This document shows positions 21,515-32,640 of a stretch of 64,000 nucleotides of DNA, in pieces. The DNA comes from Xanthostigma xanthostigma (Eukaryota; Arthropoda; Insecta; Raphidioptera; Raphidiidae), in NCBI GenBank assembly GCA_963575645.1, contig OY754467.1, positions 24,759,001 to 24,823,000 of the forward strand. The letters run 5' to 3'. How positions within the stretch are numbered: position 1 is the stretch's first letter; every line of letters starts with the position of its first letter. Under the pieces are notes generated by a model. That model was not told where the DNA came from. It saw nothing but the letters and a program-made list of their open reading frames with translations, and did not search any database. Made by a program: the position numbers and the translations under genes.

Positions 21515-22778
21515 CGTCTTGATCCCCCGACTAAATACACCCCGACATAATGTCCCCCGACAAAATATCATCTTGACTAAATATCCTACGGGCAAAATAT
21601 CCCCCGACATAATAACCCCCGACGTAATGACCCTGAATAAATATTTTGGCGAATTGAGAACCCCATGAAACTGTCTATTGCTCTAGGACAGTTGAAGAAG
21701 TCATTTCCAAACAACTAGTTTGCAAGATAGATATAATTTGGTAAAATTTTACTGAATGAATGGTTTCGATGGTGGCGAATTTTGAAACGCCAGCAACTAT
21801 CTATTACTATAGAACAGTTGAAGAAGTGATTCCCCTTTGAAACACACTTTTTTTTTAAAAAGCAATTACGGGGTCGTGTCGATGCTAACTAGTATTTGGT
21901 TAAATTGTACTGAATGGGAACATGCGAGAACGATAACGGGGTATGCGAATTGTTTCGCAATGAAAGGGGAAAGTGGGAGTTTCTAAAAAAACAAATCCAG
22001 GGTGAACGATAACGGGGTATTCGAATTGATTCGCAGTGAAACGGGTAGAGGGAAAGGGGGAGATTCTAAAAAAAAAAAACAATTACGGGATAAACGATAA
22101 CGGAGTATGCGAATTGTTTCGCATTGAAACTGGAAGGGAAAAGGAGAATTTCTAAAAAACAAATCCGGGGTGAACGATAACGGGGTATGCAAATTGTTTC
22201 GGAGTGAAACGGGAAGGAGTAAAGGGGGAGTTTCTAAAAAAACAATTACGAGGTGAACGATAACGCGGTATGCGAATAGTTTCGCAGTGAAACAGGAAGG
22301 AAGTAAGGGAAAGTTTCTAAAAAACAAATCTGGGATGAACGATAATGGGGTATGCAAATTGTTTCGCAGTCAAACGGGAAGGGGGGAAATGGGGAGTTTC
22401 TAAAAAAACTATTCCGAGGTAAACGATAACGGGGTATGCGAATTGTTTCGCATTGAAACTGAAAGGGGGAAAGGGAAGTTTCTAAAAAATAAATCCGGGG
22501 TGAACAATAACAGAGTATGCGAATTGTTTCGGAGTGAAACGGGAAGGAAGAAAGGGGTAGTTTCTAAAAAAACAATTCCGTGGTGAACGATAACGGGGTA
22601 TGATGTTTTTAAATATTCATGTCCATTTTAGTGCTTACGTCGGAGTGGGATATTTTGTCGAAGGATATTTTGTCCGAAGGATATTTTGTCGGGGATACTT
22701 TGTCGGGGGATATTTTGTCCGAAGGATATTTTGTCGGGGTTATTTTGTCGGGGTATCTTTTGTCGGGTGTTGTAAAGT
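21515..22778. mobile_element. Satellite-carrying element G, copy 2 (old)
   Basis: CCCCGAC(A/T)AAATA-type units at 21517-21640 face complementary TTTTGTCGGGG units at 22650-22775. Between them (21900-22610) are eight or nine diverged units of the same satellite as at 19.6 kb, here in reverse orientation (GAACGATAACGGGGTATGCG...GTTTCGCAGTGAAACGGGAA). Divergence between units is much higher than in copy 1. Non-coding. Confidence 0.8.
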
Positions 22779-23558
22779 CGCGTAATCCATTAGAGGCACT
22801 ATCTATAAATATGGAAAATTTCAACGTAAATCGAGTTTTCATCCGATCTCGACATTTTGGGGTTCTAGGAAGCTATTCAGATTATTTTTCGATGAATGTC
22901 CGTACCTATGTGTGTGTGTGTACGTGTGAAAACAAATTTTTATCATACGATATGTTTAGAGCAAATCAACTGAATGAGATCGGGTTTGCAACATTCGAAA
23001 GGATTAACTAAGCCATGGATCTGTTTAGATTTTGGAGTTAATCGGTCAAGTAGTTTCGAAGTTATTCATAGAAAAATAACATTTTGTTCACGTTTTTGTC
23101 CCATAACTCCTAATCTACTTTGTACGGTGATCAGAAACTTAAATTAGCTTAAATATAACAGGTTATGAGTTTAACAGGTTATATGTGTATTTTATGTGTG
23201 TATGTGTGTTCTTTTGTAATTTCTGAACTAATGGAATGATTTTGACAAATAAGGTGTCTTTCGATTAACTTGGTGTTGTGAGAAGGTTGAAATATTAAGT
23301 TACCCTTGATACAATATGGCGGATATTAAAGAGTACCAAATGCAATGAATTACTAACTTGATCCCAAAACTAAAAAGTTATAAATAAAATAAAAGCTTGA
23401 AAACTAAGTCACAACTATGCAAAAATAGAAAACACACTTCTAATATAAAACACGGTCAGGTAACTACTACTAACACCTTTTTATCTGATATCGGAAGGCG
23501 GTTTTCTATATTTTCGTAGTCAGGTATTAATTTTTTATACTCTTATTGAATACCTATA
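22779..23558. other. No gene recognised
   Basis: Repeat-like sequence with TATGTGTGTGTGTG near 22908 and phrases common in dispersed repeats. No domain recognised. Confidence 0.45.
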
Positions 23559-23710
23559 CTAGCCGCTACCCGTGGTTTTGCACGCGACTGAGATGAAACA
23601 CGACAGCAACAACAGTGTCGGACCAAAGTTGCATCGTAATCGGATGAATAATATAGGAACGCTTAGGTCTCGAACAGACGAACGAACATTATTTTTTTTT
23701 ATATATTTGA
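23559..23710 (-). mobile_element. Miniature Helitron
   Basis: On the minus strand the sequence starts TCAAATATATAAAAAAAA after an A. It ends with CGTGCAAAACCACG (hairpin), GGTAGCGG and CTAG, then T. At 152 bp it is a short non-autonomous Helitron. The start is less certain than the end. Confidence 0.55.
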
Positions 23711-23992
23711 TTAAATTAGTAACCAACCTTTTTCCGTATGCAAATCTCTATTTTCGCTCATTACTCATCGCTTTTTTGTCGAGCGTAATAATATTACTTA
23801 CCGAGGGATCGGATTTTATACAGTGAAAGAACTTTTCAACAGTTCGATGGCTCTCGAGTTTTGAAGTACTATAAAATATAAATACATTCTCATTTCTTAT
23901 ATTTTACGGTAGACAGGTAGCACATTAATGTAATAAATACAAATTTTTATTAAAACTGTCAGTAGTAATGTATAGAAAACGTTTAAAATAAT

Positions 23993-24124
23993 AGTATATT
24001 GTGCGACTAGTGAGAGAAGGAGAAGATTCCATGAGCGTGAAATTTGCCGCACGAGCGCAGCGAGTGCGGTAAAACACACGCGAGTGGAATATTCTCCTTC
24101 GATCAATAGTCGCACATAATACTT
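23993..24124. mobile_element. MITE-like hairpin, ~130 bp
   Basis: The whole length folds back: AGTATATTGTGCGACTA...GAGAAGGAGAA...ATTCCA pairs with TGGAATATTCTCCTTC...TAGTCGCACATAATACT. The tip is CGCACGAGCGCAGCGAGTGCG. Non-coding. Confidence 0.7.
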
Positions 24125-24520
24125 TATTCAACTAGCAGGAGTAATATGTAATCGGGGCCCTGATAAAAGAGGGAAAAATAATAAATCACTTCATTGATTG
24201 ACGTACCACCGTCAGTGTATACACAAGATTGCCATGATTTCGCTGAATTGCGATGCTGTTTTCATATAAGTATACAATACCGCCTACCACGTTCCTATTG
24301 GTCCAGAAGCTACTTGCAGTTTTTTTCATTATTTAGCGCTTGGGCTTGCTACTGAGTTTCTATTGGTCCAGAAAATTCATTATTACACTAGTGAAGTAAT
24401 ACATTATTTCTCCCACGCCAGAAAATTCATTATTACACTATAGTGAAGTAATATATTATTTCTCCCACGTTTAGCAGGGCCCCGAAATTACATATTACTC
24501 ACGCGTGTTGAATAAAATAA
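24121..24520. mobile_element. MITE-like element, ~75-bp inverted ends
   Basis: TTTATTCAAC...AGTAATATGTAATCGGGGCC at the left matches the complement at 24440-24517. The interior has a tandem duplication of CCAGAAAATTCATTATTACA (24371 and 24420) and two CTATTGGTCCAGAA boxes. No protein. Confidence 0.7.
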
Positions 24521-25159
24521 ATTTCATAATGCAACGATTAAAATTGAATATTGAAAAGCATATAAAAAGTAAAAACAGCAATTAATTAGTTTTGCCTAAC
24601 AATATTTTTTCACTATTTTTAAATGGTTAATTTATGTATTACTTACATCACAAAGAAAACATAAACAGCAGGCAGTTTTAAAAGAAGTTAAAACTCTCTG
24701 AGTTTTTTATGGCTATTCAAGTTTTTAAACTATAAATCCGAAACTTTTTCTTGCACACGTTATACGATGAAACTTTTATAAAGTCTAGCATCAGTATATT
24801 TAAGTAATGAATAAATCATTTTTTCGAAATTGCACTGCAAATTTAACTTACAAATTTCGCTACTATTCAATTTCGAAACAACTTTAAAATTTATTTTTTT
24901 ATTTGACAAAAGGAATGATTTAGAATCGGTGGCCATTTTTTTTTAAATGCAACCGACTCAAGTAATATTCCAAAATAGAAATTTTACCATTGACGCTTTG
25001 ACAGCTTTTCCAATGATTTTTAATGTCTCAGCTATTTTAAATTGATGTACCTATATAAATATTAAACACGCCAATACTAACGTTTTTTTAAAGAAATTAT
25101 GTTAAACTTTTTGTTAATTCTATATCAGTGGGTAATATTATAATATTAGTAAAAGTTTT
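24521..25159. other. No gene recognised
   Basis: AT-rich non-coding sequence. Confidence 0.5.
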
Positions 25160-25324
25160 GTTCCAAAATATGTATTGAAGGAGATTTATTTGGTTGATGA
25201 ACAATAGAAATAAGCTTTGCCAAAGTATCGCTTGTGGCCAACGTTTCGAAAATTATATTTTCATCCTCAGGGCCTATGAACATGTACAGTATTCAATTAC
25301 ATTAATATTATTATGATTTCTAAA
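25160..25324 (-). mobile_element. Penelope-like element 3' end, separated by the Helitron
   Basis: It matches the reverse complement of 41406-41520. Together with 40025-40813 it makes one Penelope-like copy interrupted after 25324 by the Helitron. It differs from the second copy by carrying an extra segment of about 41 nt that contains a hammerhead-like motif. Confidence 0.8.
25236..25274 (-). ncRNA. Hammerhead-ribozyme-like motif
   Basis: On the minus strand: GGCC, CTGAGGA, T, a 6-bp stem GAAAAT-ATA-ATTTTC, GAAAC, GTT, GGCC. This gives stem I (GGCC with GGCC), the CTGANGA box, stem II, the GAAA box and a GTH-like cleavage triplet with a minimal stem III. Minimal type I hammerheads are known from Penelope-like elements, which fits the GIY-YIG coding remnant downstream. 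Stem I is short. Activity is not implied. Confidence 0.55.
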
Positions 25325-25583
25325 TCTATACTAATATATAAAGCTGAAGAGTTTGTTTGTTTGTTTGTTTGAACGCACTAATCTCAGGAACTACTGGCTC
25401 AAATTGAAAAAAACTTTTCTTTGTTGGATAGCCCATTTATCGAGGAAGGCTATAAAAATCAGGCTACGACCATTAGGAGCGAAGCATTAATGAAAAATGT
25501 TGCAAAATATATCTCAAAAATAAGCTTCTATTCAGGTGAAATGCACTAACTAAATATACTCATATTAGCGTTGTAAGAATACA

Positions 25584-25658
25584 GCGCCAGCTAGCTCAAT
25601 CGGTAGAGGACATGACTGTCAATATCAGGGTCGTGAGTTCGAGCCCTACGTTGGGCGA
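25584..25658 (+). tRNA. tRNA-Lys-like pseudogene inside the Helitron
   Basis: Acceptor CGCC...GGGCG, box A TAGCTCAATCGGTAGAG and box B GAGTTCGAGCCC are well kept. The 3' CGTTGGGCGA is that of tRNA-Lys. The anticodon arm is damaged: two bases are missing, the stem does not pair, and the loop would read CTGTCAA. It is therefore a tRNA-derived relic, perhaps a SINE head. It lies in a stretch of about 250 bp absent from the short Helitron copy. Confidence 0.55.
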
Positions 25659-26177
25659 ATACATTTTTATTTTTTTTTTATTTTCTACATTGCTTTCTTC
25701 TAAGGCTTATATTTAAATTTATTTTAATTTTATTTAATCATTAAAAAAATATATAGGTATTAGTTAAAAAAAGTATAAATACTGCTTTTTATCGACAAAA
25801 ACTTTTGAACGGTAACTCCGATCATCATGAAATTTGGACACAACATTAGTAGGTATAGAAGGGGGTTTCTGGGCCACTTGAAAAATAGCTTGAAAACAGC
25901 TATTTTTACCCCCTCCACTTTTATAGATTTGTGTATAATTTCCCGAATTTTAAGGTTAGACATATCAAGTTTGGACTCAAATTAATCGGGAATCTGAGAC
26001 GATTTCAACGATGGTATTCAAGTAGGGGGTGGCAGCAACCCCTAACAATTCCACCCCTTTCGAATTTTAAAGTACATCAATTTTTTTGGACTCAAATGAA
26101 GCAGGAAGCACGGTGTTCACCGGTGGTGGTGATTCAATCGACTGATGCTTTTTATTGTTGACAGCGGTTGTTATCTG

Positions 26178-26193
26178 AAAAGAGCGAGGGATC

Positions 26194-26232
<39 letters not shown>

Positions 26233-26255
26233 AGAGAGAAAGAGAGAGAATGGAG
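26178..26255 (+). repeat. GA-rich microsatellite
   Basis: GAGAGA/GGGAGG purine tract. The complement lies at 39524-39580 in the other arm. Confidence 0.9.
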
Positions 26256-26261
26256 GGAACA

Positions 26262-26460
26262 TAATGCTTGGTAAATCTAGTCAATTTAATTTATTTAATA
26301 AAATCATAATTTAATTAATTAATTTAATATAGCAGCGAGCTGAGGATCCGAACTCAGTTCGTTGTGGTTCTCAGTTGTAGTGCAGCGCCTTTAACCGCTC
26401 GACCACGAATCGTATTGCGGGAGAGCCTCTTAAAAGTGCATTTGTTTTTAATCTCATCAT
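26262..26460 (-). mobile_element. tRNA-headed SINE, left arm
   Basis: The minus strand carries CGTGGTCGAGCGGTTAAAGG (box A, tRNA-Ser/Leu type) and GAGTTCGGATCC (box B), then an AT-rich tail of TTAATTAAT type. Inverted counterparts in the right arm: 39325-39485, and a second, diverged one at 39040-39180. Confidence 0.6.
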
Positions 26461-26690
26461 AATGTGCACATTCTTAACATGTTTGTCTCGCTGGCATTTT
26501 TTAGTTTTTTTTTATCCCCGTAATATTTATTTGTTTTTCACGTTTGAGCTATTTTTGTTATTTGTTGAATTTATTTTCTCTTTATTATTTTTCCTCAATT
26601 TTAGTTTCGAAGGAGGTTTGCTCATTCATCCCCATGGTGACCAGCCGGGCTGGGGATTTACCTGTTTTTTTTGTTTTTGTGTTTTTTTAT
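26460..26690 (-). pseudogene. LINE endonuclease N-terminal stub, left arm
   Basis: It matches the start of the endonuclease units further right (GTGCACATTCTTAACATG; CCAGCCGGGCTGGGGATTTA, equivalent to the region just upstream of KKLRICTLNV). It stops at the SINE. Its right-arm counterpart is 38821-39030. Confidence 0.5.
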
Positions 26691-27440
26691 ATCCATTGAG
26701 TTCAGTCCATTGTCCTCATCATTGCCTCGGTCATCAACTTTTAATCATTTCAGAAATTTTATTTTTAGTCAATTGTTTCTTTCATTCTCTTCTCCAACTT
26801 CTTTATTTGCCATAAACAATGTTCCTAGGGAATAATCTCGTCGTCTACCTATACACCTTTCTAAATTTGTAAATATCAATGCAGGTTTTTTTTTGTTTTT
26901 CTTGAATCTTGATTTTTTTGTCATTCCATCTTTTTCGCTTTATTATCATTTCTTTCCCGCGTGACCTGCCTTTCTTTGCTCTTAAAGAATTGATAGTAGT
27001 TTTTTTCCTAGTCTCCAAAACTTTTTTCTGAAGATCTTCTGTTATATATTTGTATCGTTAAGGTTTCTCTCGCTCTGCAATATTTGCAATTTTTACGCCA
27101 TGTATTTAGTCCAACCAGAATTGCTCTATTTGATTTACTTTGATTTTGCTAGTCTACGTACGTAATCTATTTCCTCAATTTTACAGTGCACCCTTAGATG
27201 GTTATTGATTATCTCATAGACAGTGTTTTTCGAGTTGAAAATAGTTTTCTCTTTTTCGTAACTTTCCACTCCATGTATTCTTATGTTTTTTTCCTCCTTT
27301 TTTCCCTCTCCCAATTGCCTTTAATGACTTCTTGCTCTTTATTTTTCTCTTCTAATGCAGAAATTTTCTGTTTGTAATTTTTATTCTTTTTCATTCACTT
27401 ATAAACTTAGGTCATCTATTTTTGGTTCTACTCTCTTGAT
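26690..27440 (-). pseudogene. LINE ORF1-like remnant, left arm
   Basis: Inverted copy of 36600-37380, where the sense peptide can be read: MEQVLEAIKRVEPKIDDLS, then RIHGVESYEKEKT, NNHLRVHCKIEEIDYVRRL. This resembles the ORF1 (nucleic-acid chaperone) of L1-like or insect LINEs: a coiled-coil-like start and then an RRM-like segment. Several stops interrupt it. The + strand frames seen here (for example 27355-27540) are antisense. Confidence 0.6.
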
Positions 27441-27789
27441 TGCTTCCAATACCTGCTCCATGTTGTTATTACTTTGTATATTATTATTACGTATCACTTT
27501 CTATATGCCCTTTTTAATAATTTTTCTGATTAACCTATAATGTTATTTGATATCACTGTCTTTTACAATCGTATTATAAAAAACGATCTTTTCTCTCTTT
27601 TATTTTTATGTTATATCACTAGTTTATGACAGTTAGCTGACACTTTTAGTAATTTTTTCTTTTTTTGTAAATTTAATAATATTTTAAATTTTCGGCATGA
27701 ATTTTATTTAGTACTTTATAAAAACTTACTAACTTTCGTGAATATTACACTTTATTATTATTACCAAGCTTGTAACCACTTTATTTGAC

Positions 27790-28080
27790 AATTGACAGGA
27801 CTGTAAAATAACACGTTCTATATTTTCCAACGTCAGCCATTGTTTTGGAATTTTTCCTTGTACTAGTATTTCATTAAATAGTCTTGGCAAGAGTGGTACT
27901 AGTGTTTCGATTCCATGTTTTATTTATTCATTCTTAATTTTATCACTACCGGGGCATTTCTCTTTCTTTAAGTTTTTTATAGTTAGTCCTGTTTCATGCT
28001 TCAGTATTAATTGTATATCCTCTGTTTTATCGCTAAACAAGTCTTTTTTTAGTTTGATCTTTGCTTTTGTACAGATTTCT
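27790..28080 (-). pseudogene. Partial LINE reverse transcriptase, left arm
   Basis: Mirror of 35985-36280. Translation gives LKKEKCPGSDKI and LLPRLFNEILVQGKIPKQW, the N-terminal (fingers) RT motifs that precede YRPIS in LINE RTs. The sequence diverges just after this, before any catalytic motif, and a stop separates KNE and IKHG. It is defective. Confidence 0.7.
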
Positions 28081-29400
28081 ATAGAAATTGGCAGCCTCCG
28101 CCAAAATTTCGTCTCTTTTTCTTTTTTTTGTTATTAGTATTTGTTATTAACAACGGTATCCATATCCTGCCTTGAATTCGTTCCCTTTCGGCCTTTTTAA
28201 CAGCAGTATTTTGTGTCACAATATCTTCTACCAGTTTTTTTTTATTATTTTTACGTTGATCACTTCTGATTTCTTTTATCATTACCTTACATAATTCTGC
28301 GTATTCAACCTTGTTGAGGGAACAATCGTCCTTATGAGGTTTTAATAATTCTCTTTTGTCTATTAGTTTCAGTGTTTCTTCCGACAATTTTGTATAATTT
28401 TTATTTTGCTTTGTTATTCCGGTTTCTTCTACTGCTTTGTGAATGCAAAACTCGATTTGGTTATATAATTCTTACACTTCTGTTTTTTTCTCCTTCTATT
28501 TAAATTCAAATTGATTACCTATACATCCAATACATTTTTTTGTTTTTTTTGTTAACTAGGAAAATATAATCTATTTGATTTTTGTTATTCCATTTGGTAC
28601 TAGCCAAGTCCATTTCATTGATGCCTGTTTTTTTAAAAAGTGTGTTTCCTATTATCATCTGATGCGACACAGCGAAGCCAATTAATTTTATTCCTCCAAA
28701 GTTTCTTTCACCATAATGAAAATTTCCCATAACTGCCTCTTCTCATCCTTCTCGCTTTCCTACTTGTCCGTTAAAATCACCCATAACTATTTTTTTTGTA
28801 TAGAGTTTTGATCATTCAGTTCCTCACTTAGTGTTTCATAGAATTGGTCTATTTCTTCCTCAGTATATGATGGTGTTGGAGTGTATACTTGTATAAATGA
28901 TGCAGTATTTTTTTCGTTTATTTTTATCTTTAACGTCGCTATTCTGTCTGTTATTCCTTTAAATTAATCAATTTTATTTGTTAAATGTCGGTTTTACCAT
29001 GAATCCTACTCCATTTCGACCCTTTGTTTTTCCAAAATGGAAGATATTAAGCCGTTTCTTCTTTCACTCAAGTGTTCCCAGTTTCTTCTCACGTCTGCTA
29101 GTCCTAATATATCCCACTTAACTTGTTTTAATGCGTTTTCCAGTTCAATTAATCTATCATTATCTAATAGTATTCTAACATTTAATATGCATATTCTTAA
29201 CTTTTTTCTTATCCTGTTGACATTTTTATTTTTGTTCCCGTCATATTTATTAGTTTTTTTCACGTTTGAGCTATTTTCGTTATATTTTGTTGGATTTATT
29301 TTGTTTTTATTATTTTCCTTCAATTTTAGTTTCGCACTGCTTCGAGGAGGGTTTGGTCATTTATCCCCACGATGACCAGCCGGGTCAGGGATTTACCTAT
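28080..29400 (-). pseudogene. LINE endonuclease unit a, left arm
   Basis: APE-type endonuclease: KKLRICILNVRILLDND at the start (29240-29110), ILGLADVRRNWEHLSERRNG, then QVYTPTPSYTEEE, DFNG (Asp/Asn motif), QIDYIF. It ends with the linker AVEETGITKQNKNY-KLSEETLKLIDKRELL (28430-28330) leading to RT. Frameshifts split it into pieces. The motif normally holding Glu (SEVRR in relatives) reads ADVRR. It mirrors 34640-35985 almost base for base. Confidence 0.75.
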
Positions 29401-29599
29401 TTTTTTTTTGTGTTTTTTTTTATATCCATTGAGTTCAGTCGATTGTCATCATCAATGCCCCATTCGTCAACTTTTAATCTTTTTTCAGAAATTTTATTTT
29501 TTAGTCAAGATTTCTATAGAAATAGGTAGCCTCCGCCAAAATTTCATATCTTTAACTTTTTTTTTTTTTTTGGTTATTAGTATTTGTTATTAACAACGG

Positions 29600-30990
29600 T
29601 TTTCATGTCCTGCCTTGAATTCGTTCCCTTTCGGCCTTTTTAACAGCATTATTTTGTGTCACAATATCTTCTACCAGTTTTTTTTTTTTTATTATTTTTA
29701 CGTTGATCACTTCTGATTTCTTCTATCATTACCTTACATAATTCTGCGTATTCAACCTTGTTGAGGGAATAATCATCCTTATGAAGTTTTAATAATTATC
29801 TTTTTGTCTATTAGTTCCAATGTTTTTTTCGACAATTTTGTATAATTTTTATTTTGCTTTGTTATTCCGGTTTCTTCTACTGCTTTGTGAATACAAAACT
29901 CGATTTGGTTATATAATTCTTGCACTTCTGTTTTTTTTTCTTCTATATATTTTTTTAAGTTTTTATTCATAATTATCTGCTATTTCTTTGTTCAATGAGT
30001 TAAAGTTTTTATTGAATTTATCATTTCTGTACAATTTATTCGAATTAATTAATAGTGTCGCTCTCAACAATCTGCGGTCAGAGTTAAATTAAAATTGATT
30101 ACCTATACATCCAATACATTTTTGTTTTTTTTTTTGTTAACTAGGAAATAATCTATTTGATTTTTGTTATTCCATTTGGTACTAGCCAAGTCCATTTCAT
30201 TGATGCCTGTTTTTTTTTTTTTAAAGTGTGTTTCCTATTATCATCTGATGCGACACAGCGAAGTCAATTAATTTTTGTTCTCCCAAAGTTTCTTTTACCA
30301 TAATGAAAATTTCACATATCTGCCTCTTCTCATCCTTCTCGCTTTCCTACTTGTCCGTTAAAATCACCCATAACTATTTTTAGTATAGAGTTTTGATAAT
30401 TCTGTTCCTCACTTAGTGTTTCATAGAATTGGTCTATTTCTTCCTCAGTATATGATGATGTTGGAGCGTATACTTGTATAAATGATGCAGTATTTTTTTC
30501 GTTTATTTTTATCTTTAACGTCGCTATTCTGTCTGTTATTCCTTTAAATTCATCAATTTTATTTGTTAAATGTCGGTTTTACCATGAATCCTACTCCATT
30601 TCGACCTTTTATTTTTCCAAAATGGTAGAATATTACGCCGTTTCTTCTTTCACTCAAGTGTTCCCAGTTTCTTCTCACGTCTGCTAGTCCTAATATATCC
30701 CAATTAACTTGTTTTAATGCGTTTTCCAGTTCAATTAATCTATCATTATCTAATAGTATTCTAACATTTAATGTGCATATTCTTAACTTTTTTCTTGTCC
30801 TGTTGACATTTTTATTTTTGTCCCCGTCATATTTATTAGTTTTTTTTTTCACGTTTGAGCTATTCTCGTTATATTTTGTTAGATTTATTTTGTCTTTATT
30901 ATTTTCCTTCAATTTTAGTTTCGCACTGCTTCGAGGAGGGTTTGGTCATTTATCTACACAATGACCAGCCGGGTCAGGGATTTATCTATG
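29600..30990 (-). pseudogene. LINE endonuclease unit b, extra copy in left arm
   Basis: Another endonuclease unit with KKLRICTLNVRILLDNDRL (near 30790-30730), GLADVRRNWEHLSERRNG, NGVGFMVKP, and the RT linker (29970-29780). It lies between two units that do have partners on the right arm, but has none itself. The left arm therefore contains about 1.59 kb more than the right. Frameshifted. Confidence 0.7.
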
Positions 30991-31189
30991 TTTTTTGTTT
31001 TTTTGTGTTTTTTTTATATCCATTGAGTTCAGTCGATTGTCATCATCAATGCCCCACTCGTCAACTTTTAATCTTTTTTCAGAAATTTTATTTTTTAGTC
31101 AAGATTTCTATAGAAATTGGTAGCCTCCGCCAAAATTTCATATCTTTAACTTTTTTTTTTTTTTTGGTTATTAGTATTTGTTATTAACA

Positions 31190-32640
31190 ACGGTATTCAT
31201 GTCCTGCCTTGAATTCGTTCCCTTTCGGCCTTTTTAACAGCATTATTTTATGTCACAATATCTTCTACCAGTTTTTTTAATTATTTTTACGTTGATCACT
31301 TCTGATTTCTTCTATCATTACCTTACATCATTCTGCGTATTCAACCTTGTTGAGGGAATAATCATCCTTATGAAGTTTTAATAATTATCTTTTTGTCTAT
31401 TAGTTCCAATGTTTTTTTCGACAATTTTGTATAATTTTTATTTTGTTTTGTTGTTCCGGTTTCTTGTACTGCTTTGTGAATACAAAACTCGATTTGATTG
31501 TATAATTCTAACACTTCTGCTTTTTCTTTACAATCATTTTCTTTTATATATTTTTTAAGTTTTTATTCATAATTATCTGCTATTTCTTTGTTCAATGAGT
31601 TAAAGTTTTTATTGAATTTATCATTTCTGTACAATTTATTCGAATCAATTAATAGTGTCGCTCTCAACAATCTGCGGTCTGAGTTAAATTTAAATTGATT
31701 ACCTATACATCCAATACATTTTTTTTTGTTTTTTTTTTTGTTAACTAGGAAATAATCTATTTGATTTTTGTTATTCTATTTGGTACTAGCCAAGTCCATT
31801 TCTTTGATGCTTTTTTTTTTTAAAAGTGTGTTTCCTATTATCATCTGATAGGACACAGCGAAGTCAATTAATTTTATTCCTCCAAAGTTTCTTTTACCAT
31901 AATGAAAATTTCCCATAACTGCCTCATCTCATCCTACTTGTCCGTTAAAATCACCCATAACTATTTTTTGTATAGAGTTTTGATCATTCAGTTCCTCACT
32001 TAGTGTTTCATAGAATTGGTCTATTTTTTCCTCAGTATATGATGATGTTGGAGCGTACACTTGTATAAATGATGCATTATTTCTTTCATTTATTTTTATC
32101 TTTAACGTCGCTATTCTGTCTGTTATTCCTTTAAATTCATCAATTTTATTTGTTAAATTTTAGTTTTACCATGAATCCTACTCCATTTCGACCTTTTGTT
32201 TTTTCCAAAATGGTAGAATATTAAACCGTTTTTTCCTTCACTCAAGTGTTCCCAGTTTCTTCTTACGTCTGCTAGTCCTAATATATCCCACTTAACTTGT
32301 TTTAAAGCGTTTTCCAGTTCAATTAATATATCATTATCTAATAGTATTCTAACATTTAATGTGCATATTCTTAGCCTTTTTTGTCTTGTTGTCATTTTTA
32401 TTTTTTTATCCCCGTCATATTCATTAGTTTTTTCACGTTTGTGCTATTTTCGTTATATTTTGTTGAATTTATTTTGTCTTTATTATTTTCCTTCAATTAT
32501 AGTTTCACACTGTTTCGAGGAGGGTTTGGTCATTTATCCCATGGTGACCAGTGGAGTTGGGGATTTACCTGTTTTTTTTTTTTTTTTTTTTTTGTTTTTT
32601 GTGTTTTTTATATCCATTGAGTTCAGTCAATTGTCCTCAT
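31190..32640 (-). pseudogene. LINE endonuclease unit c, left arm
   Basis: Third endonuclease unit on the minus strand (KRLRICTLNVRILLDNDIL at 32380-32320). Private variants (CTGATAGGACAC, TCATCTCATCCTACTTG, the deletion around 31935) are shared with the + strand unit d at 33471-34460. These two are therefore the innermost mirror pair. Frameshifted. Confidence 0.7.
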
